Shown here: in pieces, positions 14,347-21,668 of the stretch
How positions within the stretch are numbered: position 1 is the first letter of the stretch
Layout: every line of letters starts with the position of its first letter
Virus record (IMG/VR): IMGVR_UViG_3300021960_000463
Location: 1-25,487 of that record
Direction: 5' to 3' (one strand)
DNA: 25,487 bases
Source of the DNA: a virus
Translations under genes and position numbers: made by a program
The notes under the pieces: model-generated
What the model was told of the DNA's origin: nothing
The model's database searches: none
The model's input: the letters and a program-made list of their open reading frames with translations, nothing else

Positions 14347-14557
14347 CCCATTCAGTCCTAAACTTTTCAGCAATAATATCTATACGAGCATCAAGAGAGT
14401 TCCAACACTCATATAGTGCGTTAGATTGTGCCACATTTTCTTCCTCAAGAACTCGAACACGATCTTCTAGTTCTTGAATTTTTTTCTCTAGAACTTCAAT
14501 AGGAGTGGGTTCATTGATTCCCCACTTCTGAAAAAACCAATAAGGATTTTCTTTCAT
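14339..14557 (-). CDS. Small coiled-coil protein, 72 aa
   Basis: After a Trp/Phe-rich start (MKENPYWFFQKWGINE) the protein forms a clear heptad coiled coil (VLEKKIQELEDRVRVLEEEN and on to about residue 65). It probably oligomerises. It is coupled to its neighbours by an ATGA-type overlap at its start and an 8-base overlap at its end. No enzyme motif. Confidence 0.7.
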   Translation of the reverse strand: MKENPYWFFQKWGINEPTPIEVLEKKIQELEDRVRVLEEENVAQSNALYECWNSLDARIDIIAEKFRTEWDV

Positions 14558-14754
14558 AATACATTCACTGACTTCAAGTAATTTCTATAAGCCATAAATC
14601 TGCGGAGAGAAGGTTGTCCTGGAATAGGCCCTAGACTTTCGCAGATTTCACAGTAACATATCCAATCATGCCACGGAGTCGTCGGATCCAGTGCTGGATG
14701 TGTAGTCTGTTGTGTGTAGTTTTTCAAGGAGTCGAACAAGTTCTGGAGTTTCAT
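14554..14754 (-). CDS. Small hypothetical protein, or C-terminal half of a split gene
   Basis: An ATG at 14754 gives 66 residues ending with a compact, conserved-looking part: TTPWHDWICYCEICESLG and GQPSLRRFMAYRNYLKSV. The frame stays open back to a TTG at 14844, but that TTG lies in the -10 box of a promoter and cannot be in the transcript. The N-terminal 20 residues overlap the 50-residue gene in another frame. A single +1 shift would join that gene's WEWDETPELVRLLEKL part to this DWICYCEIC part into one protein of roughly 90 residues. It may therefore be a separate overlapping gene or the rear half of one gene. Confidence 0.6.
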   Translation of the reverse strand: MKLQNLFDSLKNYTQQTTHPALDPTTPWHDWICYCEICESLGPIPGQPSLRRFMAYRNYLKSVNVL

Positions 14755-14818
14755 CCCATTCCCATACCTGATTGTGTGTTGGATCTTTCTTTTCAAGAGT
14801 AAAAGTTCTTTTAGCCAT
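14666..14818 (-). CDS. Small hypothetical protein, or N-terminal half of a split gene
   Basis: The ATG at 14818 lies about 20 bases after the expected transcription start of a strong sigma70-like promoter. It opens 50 residues (MAKRTFTLEKKDPTHNQVWE, then WDETPELVRLLEKLHTT). That opening resembles a family I recall from cyanophages. The last 15 residues (DYTSSTGSDDSVA) look like out-of-frame read-through rather than protein. With the neighbouring frame this suggests a frameshift near 14690-14720, real or from sequencing. If intact, it is a small soluble acidic protein of unknown role. Confidence 0.6.
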   Translation of the reverse strand: MAKRTFTLEKKDPTHNQVWEWDETPELVRLLEKLHTTDYTSSTGSDDSVA

Positions 14819-14843
14819 AGTTCAATTCTATAAATCCATTCCA

Positions 14844-14872
14844 AGTATACTATGTATTTCAGTTTTTATCAA
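14844..14872 (-). promoter_or_regulatory. Sigma70-like promoter TTGATA-17-TATACT
   Basis: The -35 TTGATA (14867-14872) and -10 TATACT (14844-14849) are spaced by 17 bases. The -35 overlaps the stop codon of the radical SAM gene. It would start transcription near 14837, just ahead of the ATG at 14818. Confidence 0.7.
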
Positions 14873-16110
14873 GTCTTTGGTCTGACTTTAATAACATCCC
14901 AAATTCTTTGGAACTCTGGAAAGGTTTCAATAACATTCTCATTCCGTATCTTATCAAACCTTCTCATTGAATCTAAGAACTGAGGTAAAAGTTTTTGTTC
15001 TTGATACAGATCAATGTAAGTAAGAAGACTTTCATAAAAAACAATAGACCTCTTTGCCTTATTGGGAATTAAAAATTCTTTGATGTGTCTTCTTATATTT
15101 TCTTTTGCGGCTTCTTTTGTTTTTTTATCCAAAATCCAAACTGTTTGTTCTCTAGGAGTTTGCATGAAATTCAGGAAGAAGAAGTCAACATTCTTCATCA
15201 GTCCACTATTATAAAGGTATTGATGTAAGTCAGTTACTTCAAAAATATTCAGAGCTTGGACTGTGCAATCAAAATGAAGTTCATGAGTACGTTCTTTATG
15301 TTTGAATCTTTCTCTGAATTGTTCGGCATGAGAAACAAATCGGTCCCAATTGAATCCCTTTCGGATCAGTTCGCCCTTCTTACCCATACCGTCCACGCTG
15401 ATGTGGACTTGCAACTCTCTATTGAAGTTGTCCCACAGATCAAAGATATGTCTACCTTTATAAACAAGGTTACTGAAGTTACTGTTGTATGCTAGGACAA
15501 CATCATTGTTTCGTTTCAACTCAATGAGTTTGTCCATGATCTTCCAGTGTTCATCAATGATTAAGGACTCTCCACCAGAAAAATATAGACTATTAACCAT
15601 TCCAAGATAAGGTTCTACCTGTTCATAAGTCTTCTCAGCAGCATCCCACTTACCAGAAATCTTACCAAACTGTTCGAGTTCCCAACTAGAACTCGATGTC
15701 CAGTGACACATCCTACACTTGAAGTTACACTTACTACTTAACTTCAAGTCCCACCAGATAAACCCAGGTTCATTTACCGAAAAGTCATCGTTAGTTTCAT
15801 AGACAAACTTCTTATACAGATGAAATAGATCCCTGTTGAAATCCTGTCTGAGAGAACTCTTCCCTGCGGCTTGATTATTATAACAAACCTCACAACTCTT
15901 ATGAGGTGTTCCGTTTATCATACTCTCTCGGAATTTTTTGATGGGTTCATCATTCCAAATTTCCCAAAGAGATTTTTCTTTCACATGACCATATGTGTAC
16001 TCAGAAATACAACATGGTTTTACTTCACCATCCTGTCTAACATCCAGACACATCCAAGGAGCAACACAGAATACATCGTTATTCAAATCAATCTTCTTCT
16101 TATCGATCAT
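14869..16110 (-). CDS. Radical SAM protein with N-terminal twitch/SPASM-like domain, copy B
   Basis: From the ATG at 16110 (GTG at 16113 possible) the protein has 413 residues. The radical SAM cluster motif CxxxCxxC is in SSKCNFKCRMCHW (Cys 128, 132, 135), and YFSGGES (about 176-182) is the SAM-binding GGE. Ahead of it is a Cys-rich domain: CVAPWMCLDVRQDGEVKPCC (Cys 15, 21, 33, 34) and CEVC (73, 76), followed by SSLRQDFN. These are the hallmarks of an auxiliary Fe-S 'twitch/SPASM' module, here before rather than after the barrel. It overlaps its paralogue upstream. The substrate is unknown; related enzymes modify peptides or small molecules. Confidence 0.9.
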   Translation of the reverse strand: MIDKKKIDLNNDVFCVAPWMCLDVRQDGEVKPCCISEYTYGHVKEKSLWEIWNDEPIKKFRESMINGTPHKSCEVCYNNQAAGKSSLRQDFNRDLFHLYKKFVYETNDDFSVNEPGFIWWDLKLSSKCNFKCRMCHWTSSSSWELEQFGKISGKWDAAEKTYEQVEPYLGMVNSLYFSGGESLIIDEHWKIMDKLIELKRNNDVVLAYNSNFSNLVYKGRHIFDLWDNFNRELQVHISVDGMGKKGELIRKGFNWDRFVSHAEQFRERFKHKERTHELHFDCTVQALNIFEVTDLHQYLYNSGLMKNVDFFFLNFMQTPREQTVWILDKKTKEAAKENIRRHIKEFLIPNKAKRSIVFYESLLTYIDLYQEQKLLPQFLDSMRRFDKIRNENVIETFPEFQRIWDVIKVRPKT

Positions 16111-17389
16111 CACTCCAAATCCTCTCTAATTCTGGGAACACTTCTCTTGAGTTTTCATTCCTCAATACATCTAATGCAGACATGTATGATTTAAACTCTG
16201 GAATCAGGTGTTCTTTTCTCTCAGTAGAAAGCAATTTAAGAATAGACATGTATTGATTAATAGAAGCCTGGGCTTTTGCAGGAACAAGATAATTTTTAAT
16301 ATGATATTTAATTTTTTCTCCCAATAATTTTCTCGATTCCGAATCAAGAATCAAAACAGAAAGCATGTCTGGATTATGTAGAGTACATAACTCAAAATCA
16401 TCCCAATCAGTAATTATACCCCTAAGATAAAGTTCTTTTTGAGCATCCATGACATGGAAACAATTCAAAGCTTGTATCACAAAATTAATCTTTATCCTTT
16501 TGTTGGGAAATTTATTCCTAAACATTTTAAAGTTATCTAAAAACTTTTGCCAATCAAATCCTTTACGAATTATTTCTCCCCTTCTCTCCGTTCCATCAAA
16601 ACTTACTGAAATATTAAGCTTTGGAAATTGTTTCCAGAGGTGAAGAACATCATTGTCTTTATATTTCAAGGTACTAAAATTAGTGTTATAACAAATATCA
16701 ACTTTTTTATTTCTACCCTTCTCAATAAGTTTATTTAAAATTTTATAGTGGTGATCTGAAATTAAAGGTTCGCCGCCAGCAAAATATACATTCTCAACAA
16801 TATCATATAGAGGTTCAATATCTTCATGAACCATATCCACATCAATCTTTGGATACTCTCCTTCGATATTAAATTTCTTCCTCATTTCCTGATCCCAAGA
16901 ACTACTGTAACCAGGTCCACACATCCTACACCTAAAATTACAGACGTTATTTAATCTAAAATCCCAATAAACAAGATTGAACCTTTCGAAAGTTCCATCT
17001 TCCTTAGTCTCTTCGACATACTTATGGTGATCTATCCAAAACGAATTAAAGTCTTGTCTTGAAGAAATTTTTCCAATCTCTTCCTCTTTATAACATGAAG
17101 TACAGTAACTACACTCCTTACCCTCGATCATGTTTCTACGAAGTTCTCGCATTTTTTCATTGTTCCAAATTTCTTTAAGAGATGAATCTCTTAAAGAACC
17201 CATTCTGAAGTCTCTAGGATCTCCACTACATTCGGTAGAAACAATTTCCAAAGGTGACATCTCATTGTTTTCCTCTGGTTCTGGTTCGGACAAAGGCATC
17301 AAACAACATGGATAAACATCACCATTCGGTGCAATGTTCATATGAACCCATGGGGCCATGCAAAAAGTATTATTATTAGGTATAGTCAT
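16100..17389 (-). CDS. Radical SAM protein with N-terminal twitch/SPASM-like domain, copy A
   Basis: This 429-residue paralogue of the next gene has the same layout: CMAPWVHMNIAPNGDVYPCC at residues 10-29, a loop insert of about 30 residues (PEPEENNEMSPLEIVSTECS), then CSYCTSC (93-99), SSRQDF, the radical SAM CxxxCxxC in NNVCNFRCRMCG (150, 154, 157) and VYFAGGEPLI. Each copy conserves C-terminal INQYMSILKLL / VFYESLLTYID and FPELERIW / FPEFQRIW segments. It is tied to the DUF6356-like gene by an ATGA overlap and a strong GGAGG. Two different but related enzymes in a row suggest sequential or heterodimeric action. Confidence 0.9.
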   Translation of the reverse strand: MTIPNNNTFCMAPWVHMNIAPNGDVYPCCLMPLSEPEPEENNEMSPLEIVSTECSGDPRDFRMGSLRDSSLKEIWNNEKMRELRRNMIEGKECSYCTSCYKEEEIGKISSRQDFNSFWIDHHKYVEETKEDGTFERFNLVYWDFRLNNVCNFRCRMCGPGYSSSWDQEMRKKFNIEGEYPKIDVDMVHEDIEPLYDIVENVYFAGGEPLISDHHYKILNKLIEKGRNKKVDICYNTNFSTLKYKDNDVLHLWKQFPKLNISVSFDGTERRGEIIRKGFDWQKFLDNFKMFRNKFPNKRIKINFVIQALNCFHVMDAQKELYLRGIITDWDDFELCTLHNPDMLSVLILDSESRKLLGEKIKYHIKNYLVPAKAQASINQYMSILKLLSTERKEHLIPEFKSYMSALDVLRNENSREVFPELERIWSDDR

Positions 17390-17649
17390 TTGTTCCCCTC
17401 CTTCTTGGAGATATAGTCGGCATAGTCTTTATTAGGATGATCAACTAACCGTTCGTGATAAAAGTCAATGACTGTTTTAGCCGCAGTTCCTTGAAAGAAT
17501 GCTGGGATTATTCCATGTATTATACTAGAAACTCCAACAACAATCATCTTTGCACCAGCATAAGTGGCCCAAAATAAATGTCTAGTATAAGTTTCTTTAC
17601 TGGACTCTAAGTGTTTAGAACTTTCTTTTAGTAAATTTAATTTAGTCAT
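17386..17649 (-). CDS. DUF6356-like small membrane protein
   Basis: I use the ATG at 17649, which overlaps the ligase stop; a TTG at 17670 is the only longer choice. The 87 residues include KHLESSKETYTRHLFWATYAG (in two parts), the membrane region AKMIVVGVSSIIHGIIPAFF and GTAAKTVIDFYHERL. The 'H...Y..H...A...G..l...g..a.iHg..P..f...as' pattern matches DUF6356, a small bacterial membrane family of unknown function. Sitting between the AMP ligase and the radical SAM genes, it may anchor a modification complex or insert its product into the membrane (inference). Confidence 0.75.
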   Translation of the reverse strand: MTKLNLLKESSKHLESSKETYTRHLFWATYAGAKMIVVGVSSIIHGIIPAFFQGTAAKTVIDFYHERLVDHPNKDYADYISKKEGNK

Positions 17650-19156
17650 CTTGATATTCAAATCCTTCAAATATTTTTAGGTATTCATTCTTGTGTTCAA
17701 AAATAAAATCCGTTGTTCTGGATTTGGTTTCAACCTTAGATCTAAAGTAATCTCTAATTAATTGATTATCTAGTTTGATCCCGGTAAAAAACAAATTTGA
17801 ATCTAGAATTTCATACTTACTAATATGATGTCCCCAGTATATAGTCCCAATTTTAGCATTGATTTTTTCAACTAAAACATCTGGGTCTAAGTCAGTCTTC
17901 CATATCGCCAAATATATTTCATTTACTGCAGGATCATATACAAACTTTGCATCCAAGTATGGTTTGAGAACTTCTAATATTTTGTTATGAGTTTTTATGT
18001 CTACACTTTGTCCATTTATTCTAATAAGATCCGATCTACCATTGTGATAAAAACCCTCGGACTTAATTTCAAACTCATCATTCGTGCAAACTTTATAGTT
18101 ATACGTTGGTACATTAACTTCCAAAAGATTCTTATCTGTAAAAGAAATCTTATAGTAATCATCGAGAGGAGTAAATTTATTCTGAACAAAGTTTTCGTCA
18201 CTAGCATAGTTCAGAAATATTGGCCCACTAGTCTCAGAACTACCAAAGATACTCACAATATCTTTTATCTTTCCCTCTCTGACATAAGGTATCCACTCCT
18301 TCCTTATAGTGGATAGAGTATAGATTGTGGTTCTGGATGGCGGATCCTCATGATTGATATTGTCTAGGTAACCGTCGATATCATGGGTATATGCAATCAT
18401 GATGTGATCAAAAATATTTTCATTCCTCATGAAATATTTCTCATCATTAAATTCAGACCCATCTCCCCAGTAATTATAGATGTTTTTTACATCCTTAGAC
18501 ATCAAAGTTGGAATGAAATAAGTTGCTGGCCCACTACCATGACCTAAACACTTTTCATTTACAACATTCCCATAGAACATCTTAGAATTTCTTTGACACA
18601 AGTCATATAAGAATTCATGACTGTGTTCTATAATTTTTGGTGTTCCCGTAGTACCACTTGAAGTACATCTCATTGCAATTGACTTTGGATCAATCTGCAC
18701 TTCGCAATCAAGATACTTATTGGGTTGATGATAAACAATATCCTTATGATATATTGTATTCAAACAATGTTTGATAAGGATAGAGTATTTACTATTCGGT
18801 TGTTCCTCTAAAACATTATCTGGTTCGCAAATAAAATAATGTATAGGAGACAGTAATTGAGTTTTGGTAGCAGACTCTGGAGATACAACAGTCATACTAT
18901 AATCAATTATTGAAATTGATAGTCCCAACTCCAGACAAGCAAAGACACTTGCCATTTTATAAAGACAAGTGCCTGAGTATCCTATTAGAACTGTTTCTCC
19001 TTTTGTTATCTTATAGTTAGAAAGAAAGTAGTTTTTGATTTTATCTACTGTTCTTTCAAATTGTTTATATGAATACTTTACAAGACGGCCTTCTTGTGTA
19101 ATATCATAGAATGATATATCTTTATTAATAACGTTTCTATCAACTACCTTACTCAT
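17642..19156 (-). CDS. AMP-forming acyl/aryl-CoA synthetase-type ligase
   Basis: This 504-residue protein is an ANL-superfamily adenylating enzyme. It has the phosphate-binding loop TSSGTTGTPK (165-174), FGSSETSGP (304-312, the A5 motif), the hinge motif YHNGRSDLIRI (370-380) and a C-terminal catalytic-lysine region FTGIKLDNQ (Lys about 460). The family activates a carboxylate with ATP to an acyl-adenylate and passes it to CoA, a carrier protein or another nucleophile. No carrier-protein gene is visible nearby. It starts with an ATGA overlap behind a small membrane protein gene and begins the accessory cassette. Such a ligase is unusual in a cyanophage. Acyl, aryl or amino acid substrates are all possible. 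Confidence 0.9.
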   Translation of the reverse strand: MSKVVDRNVINKDISFYDITQEGRLVKYSYKQFERTVDKIKNYFLSNYKITKGETVLIGYSGTCLYKMASVFACLELGLSISIIDYSMTVVSPESATKTQLLSPIHYFICEPDNVLEEQPNSKYSILIKHCLNTIYHKDIVYHQPNKYLDCEVQIDPKSIAMRCTSSGTTGTPKIIEHSHEFLYDLCQRNSKMFYGNVVNEKCLGHGSGPATYFIPTLMSKDVKNIYNYWGDGSEFNDEKYFMRNENIFDHIMIAYTHDIDGYLDNINHEDPPSRTTIYTLSTIRKEWIPYVREGKIKDIVSIFGSSETSGPIFLNYASDENFVQNKFTPLDDYYKISFTDKNLLEVNVPTYNYKVCTNDEFEIKSEGFYHNGRSDLIRINGQSVDIKTHNKILEVLKPYLDAKFVYDPAVNEIYLAIWKTDLDPDVLVEKINAKIGTIYWGHHISKYEILDSNLFFTGIKLDNQLIRDYFRSKVETKSRTTDFIFEHKNEYLKIFEGFEYQDD

Positions 19157-19365
19157 ATAGATGAATTCATAAGTTCAATCTTTATTACTGGTTTATCATT
19201 CCAATGTCTTACTGCATTGGAAACAATAGCCACATTGGTAACCAAGTAAGAAATAAAAATAAGGGTGCGTATGCCAGCAATAATATCTGCTTCTCTATCA
19301 TTCTTTCCTTCCTTTGCTCCTAGTGCTTTTGCCCAAATTCTCCAGGCACTTTTTCTCTTACTCAT
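19153..19365 (-). CDS. Small membrane protein, 70 aa
   Basis: The ATG at 19365 forms a TAATG overlap with the previous stop. The 70-residue protein opens with a basic stretch (MSKRKSAWRIWAKALGAKEG) and has one membrane segment (about IRTLIFISYLVTNVAIVSNAV, residues 34-54). The opening resembles a small protein I know from several T4-like cyanophages. It probably spans the inner membrane once with its basic end inside. No function known. Confidence 0.75.
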   Translation of the reverse strand: MSKRKSAWRIWAKALGAKEGKNDREADIIAGIRTLIFISYLVTNVAIVSNAVRHWNDKPVIKIELMNSSI

Positions 19366-19637
19366 TAATATCTTTCTGGTATCTCGTTGTAACATTCGTC
19401 GGAGTATTTAGATGCTCTAGTCTTCACATACTCCAGTTCTTTCCAGTTTTCTGGATAACAAACAACGAGGCAATGAGTTTTTTCATGAAGAGAACAATGT
19501 TTAATGTTCTCATCATCTTTACACTTGACACCTATTTCAATAGTAATGTAAGAATCATCAACAAAATATACCCATCCCTCTAGATCTCTGGGTATGGTGT
19601 GCCAAATTACATAGTCATTGACCTTGGGTTTATACAT
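19365..19637 (-). CDS. Conserved cyanophage-type protein, SH3-like, 90 aa
   Basis: The opening MYKPKVNDYVIWHT, followed by DLEGWVYFVDDSYITIEIGVK, gives the pattern of a small beta-barrel (SH3/KOW-like) with a short Cys/His region after it (CKDDENIKHCSLHEKTHC). Proteins with this start are recurrent in cyanophage small-gene runs. A protein- or nucleic-acid-binding role is possible. It overlaps the next gene by one base at its stop. Confidence 0.75.
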   Translation of the reverse strand: MYKPKVNDYVIWHTIPRDLEGWVYFVDDSYITIEIGVKCKDDENIKHCSLHEKTHCLVVCYPENWKELEYVKTRASKYSDECYNEIPERY

Positions 19638-19645
19638 GATAAAGA

Positions 19646-19876
19646 TTACTCCCTTGGTTTGTGGTCCCTCATACCATCGTGATTCCCATCTCCAGGTAAC
19701 TTACCATAAGCAAGATACTCTACTGCCTGAAGAGATCCTACAAGACGATCCAAGTCTTTTTGGATCCTCACATACTCGTCGTAAGACTCCTGCAACTCTG
19801 CAGCTCTTGCGGTGAGTTGATTAGTTCTTTTAGTGAACCTTTCGATCAATTGTTCGTAGTTCTCTGTGGGTTTCAT
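19646..19876 (-). CDS. Small coiled-coil protein, 76 aa
   Basis: An ATGA overlap and a strong AGGAGGT five bases ahead fix the start at 19876. The protein is mostly one long helix with coiled-coil character (IERFTKRTNQLTARAAELQE, then RIQKDLDRLVGSLQAVEYL) and a polar end (DGNHDGMRDHKPRE). No catalytic motif; probably an adaptor or oligomer. Confidence 0.7.
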   Translation of the reverse strand: MKPTENYEQLIERFTKRTNQLTARAAELQESYDEYVRIQKDLDRLVGSLQAVEYLAYGKLPGDGNHDGMRDHKPRE

Positions 19877-20130
19877 AGTTTACCTCCTACTTTTCCATCG
19901 TTCATGATCCTACTCTCATGTCCGGACCACCCTTCCTGTCTACCTTTAAGATAGAAACGAGTACCACTAATGCACTGTTCTTCAGTCAACGCAGTTACCA
20001 ATTCTTCACCGTCCTTTGATGCACTATGCCACAAACCATATTTAGTTTTATAAACACGAAATGCATCATCAATCCACGTATATGTATCAATGATTGTTTC
20101 TTCTTGAGTCTCAGTGATTTGCTCTACCAT
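19873..20130 (-). CDS. Conserved cyanophage-type hypothetical protein, 85 aa
   Basis: The ATG at 20130 has GGAGG six bases ahead. The protein has an acidic N-terminus (MVEQITETQEETIID), then YTWIDDAFRVYKTKYGLWHS and EEQCISGTRFYLKGRQEGW, a compact beta-rich pattern. I recall near-identical proteins in other cyanophages. No known function. Confidence 0.75.
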   Translation of the reverse strand: MVEQITETQEETIIDTYTWIDDAFRVYKTKYGLWHSASKDGEELVTALTEEQCISGTRFYLKGRQEGWSGHESRIMNDGKVGGKL

Positions 20131-20461
20131 AGTCGTCCTCCAACCTCACAATGTCTTCTTCATTACAATAACCTCTTTGAACTTCTATAAAAGCAAGTCC
20201 ATATTCTCCAGCAGTGGCTCTGTGAATTCGTTTAACGGGAATATTAAATGTGTCACCAGTGCCGCATCTTGTTCTCTCTTCTCCATTGCTGATAATTCCA
20301 CTACCTTCAACAACAATCCAATGTTCATGTCGATGTTCATGATATTGGAGAGAAAAAGATTGTCGTGGATTTACAATAATTTTTTTTACTTTATAGGTTC
20401 CGTCTTTTGATTCGTAGATTAATTCGTATGAACCCCAAGGACGTTCTGTTACTTGATACAT
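20111..20461 (-). CDS. Cupin, mannose-6-phosphate isomerase type II-like
   Basis: This 116-residue protein matches the C-terminal cupin of ManC/GMP-type enzymes (MannoseP_isomer family). RPWGSYELI opens it, SLQYHEHRHEHWIVVEGSG (about 38-56) carries the three His and Glu metal ligands, GDTFNIPVKRIHRA has the last His, and VQRGYCNEEDIVRLEDDYGR is the signature ending. Stand-alone cupins of this kind isomerise mannose-6-phosphate / fructose-6-phosphate or bind sugar nucleotides. It could supply GDP-mannose-type precursors to the glycosyltransferases, though it lies in a different (early) transcription unit. Confidence 0.85.
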   Translation of the reverse strand: MYQVTERPWGSYELIYESKDGTYKVKKIIVNPRQSFSLQYHEHRHEHWIVVEGSGIISNGEERTRCGTGDTFNIPVKRIHRATAGEYGLAFIEVQRGYCNEEDIVRLEDDYGRANH

Positions 20462-20468
20462 TTAAAAG

Positions 20469-20690
20469 TTACAAGTGATTTGGACATTTAGTAGCAACAG
20501 TAGCAAGAGCTGCGACTTCAATACCCACAGAGTCCTTAATAACTTTCCTCACTTCATATCCTCCATATTTTTCATTAGCATAACTGTAGGCGAGAAGCAC
20601 AGATTTGAGAGTATCGTTCCCTTCGTCACGATACATACAAAACTCAGTTGCTATACTATTTAATAAAGTTATCAGAGTGAGTTCAATCAT
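20469..20690 (-). CDS. Small hypothetical protein, 73 aa
   Basis: It starts with an ATGA overlap behind the 47-residue gene. The 73 residues are helical (MIELTLITLLNSIATEFCMY, then SVLLAYSYANEKYGGYEVRK), ending in VAALATVATKCPNHL. There is no clear signal or membrane segment, though the N-terminus is fairly hydrophobic. Function unknown. Confidence 0.65.
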   Translation of the reverse strand: MIELTLITLLNSIATEFCMYRDEGNDTLKSVLLAYSYANEKYGGYEVRKVIKDSVGIEVAALATVATKCPNHL

Positions 20691-20830
20691 TTTTTAATAG
20701 TCAATTTGTAGTCTTTCTTTTTAAGTTTATGTTGTTTGATGAACTTATCTGCATGTTCCTCACATTCAAACCAACAGATTCGTTTGTCTTTTTTGTCCGT
20801 AAGATCAATTCGGTAAGGAAAAGATTCATG
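20687..20830 (-). CDS. Conserved small cyanophage-type protein, 47 aa
   Basis: The frame opens at an ATG at 20830 (a GTG at 20845 in the same frame would give a GTGA overlap) and fills an otherwise empty gap. The product begins MNLFPYRIDLTDKKDKRICW and continues FECEEHADKFIKQHKL with a Lys-rich end. 'RICWFECEEHxxxFIxxHKL' is a pattern I recognise from many T4-like cyanophages. It may bind a metal through its Cys and His residues. It is short enough to be missed by length cut-offs. Confidence 0.75.
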   Translation of the reverse strand, partial: HESFPYRIDLTDKKDKRICWFECEEHADKFIKQHKLKKKDYKLTIKK

Positions 20831-20840
20831 AGGAAACAGT

Positions 20841-21044
20841 TCACTCTCGGTCATTCAAATACGATTCAGAATAAGCATAAGGATACAACACGTCTAGGAT
20901 CTCGGCAAGTTCATCGTACATCTCACCGTAACATGGGACAGATTTTGGATGTCCCATCTGATACTTTCTTACCGCAGTATAAATTAATTTCCATTGATGA
21001 TGATTTAAATCATTCACCGAGGGTGTGGATGACTGGTTTTTCAT
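20841..21044 (-). CDS. Small hypothetical protein, 67 aa
   Basis: The protein reads MKNQSSTPSVNDLNHHQWKL, then IYTAVRKYQMGHPKS and ELAEILDVLYPYAYSESYL. The 'LxxHQWxLIYTAVRxYQ' helix is a feature of a small cyanophage family of unknown role. Its start overlaps the end of the larger cupin-like gene by 35 bases, in keeping with dense packing here. Confidence 0.7.
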   Translation of the reverse strand: MKNQSSTPSVNDLNHHQWKLIYTAVRKYQMGHPKSVPCYGEMYDELAEILDVLYPYAYSESYLNDRE

Positions 21045-21483
21045 GAGCTAGAATACTGTAAAGATTTTCATTTTGTGCTGCAGATACTGGAATAAATTCC
21101 GTATTCACATCAAACTGATCATCACGGATAGCTTGATTGATGACAATAGAACCTTCTGCACCAGAATAAGAACGATGAAAGGTCATCTTAGGAATCACCA
21201 GAGCACCAGAAGAACGATTAAGATGAACGATGTGATATGGATACCTCCACTCCGGATTCACCAGTTCAAATGTACGAAGACCAGACAGAACACGATTGTG
21301 ATCTACCTGGTGATAGTGAATATAAAATTGTTTTGCACCTACAATATCATCTGGAGGAGAGATTGCGGGTCCTGTGTGACATACAAGATCTTGAGCATTA
21401 GATCCGTCTACAGAGATATCGTAAAAAACTACCGCATCAGTCTCACGAAATACTCTGTGTTTCTTAAAAATTACTTCACTCAT
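21010..21483 (-). CDS. Cupin-like beta-sandwich protein, 157 aa
   Basis: The ATG at 21483 has GGGAG six bases ahead and forms TAATG with the upstream stop. The 157 residues are beta-rich, with KQFYIHYHQVDHNRVLSGLR (about 52-71) resembling the His-rich metal strand of cupins and sugar epimerases. FELVNPEWRYPYHIVHL, IPKMTFHRSYSGAEGS and VNTEFIPVS follow. WxcM/FdtA-like or dTDP-sugar epimerase-like cupins are the nearest idea, but the match is loose. A role in nucleotide-sugar or small-ligand handling is possible. Confidence 0.6.
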   Translation of the reverse strand: MSEVIFKKHRVFRETDAVVFYDISVDGSNAQDLVCHTGPAISPPDDIVGAKQFYIHYHQVDHNRVLSGLRTFELVNPEWRYPYHIVHLNRSSGALVIPKMTFHRSYSGAEGSIVINQAIRDDQFDVNTEFIPVSAAQNENLYSILAHEKPVIHTLGE

Positions 21484-21668
21484 TAGATACTCCCAGGAGA
21501 TGGTTTTTCAATTTCTTCAATAGCTGTATAGATCAATCTATTAAAACTATCAGCCATTACACGATAACCAGTACCAACATATAGTTGACCAAGGACTACA
21601 GACACAGTACATACACCCCAAAAGATGTAGTACCACTTTGATTTAACTTGATGATGTTTGTTTTTCAT
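21483..21668 (-). CDS. Small membrane protein, 61 aa
   Basis: A basic N-terminus (MKNKHHQVKSKWYY) precedes one membrane segment (IFWGVCTVSVVLGQLYVG, about residues 15-32) and a soluble end (RLIYTAIEEIEKPSPGSI). The charge pattern puts the N-terminus in the cytoplasm. It starts with an ATGA overlap. Similar one-pass proteins are common in cyanophages; function unknown. Confidence 0.7.
   Translation of the reverse strand: MKNKHHQVKSKWYYIFWGVCTVSVVLGQLYVGTGYRVMADSFNRLIYTAIEEIEKPSPGSI

Noticed and set aside
14755-14844. TTG-started 96-residue version of the gene at 14554
   Set aside because: The TTG lies in the -10 box of a promoter, so it would not be in the transcript, and the extra residues overlap a better frame.
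17386-17649. Acyl carrier protein partner for the AMP ligase
   Set aside because: The small neighbour has no DSL-type serine motif and has a membrane segment; no other nearby small gene shows a carrier-protein signature.
21073-21486. 137-residue frame on the plus strand
   Set aside because: It is fully opposite the cupin-like gene, with unusual composition (Cys, Arg and Ile rich) and no support for a start.
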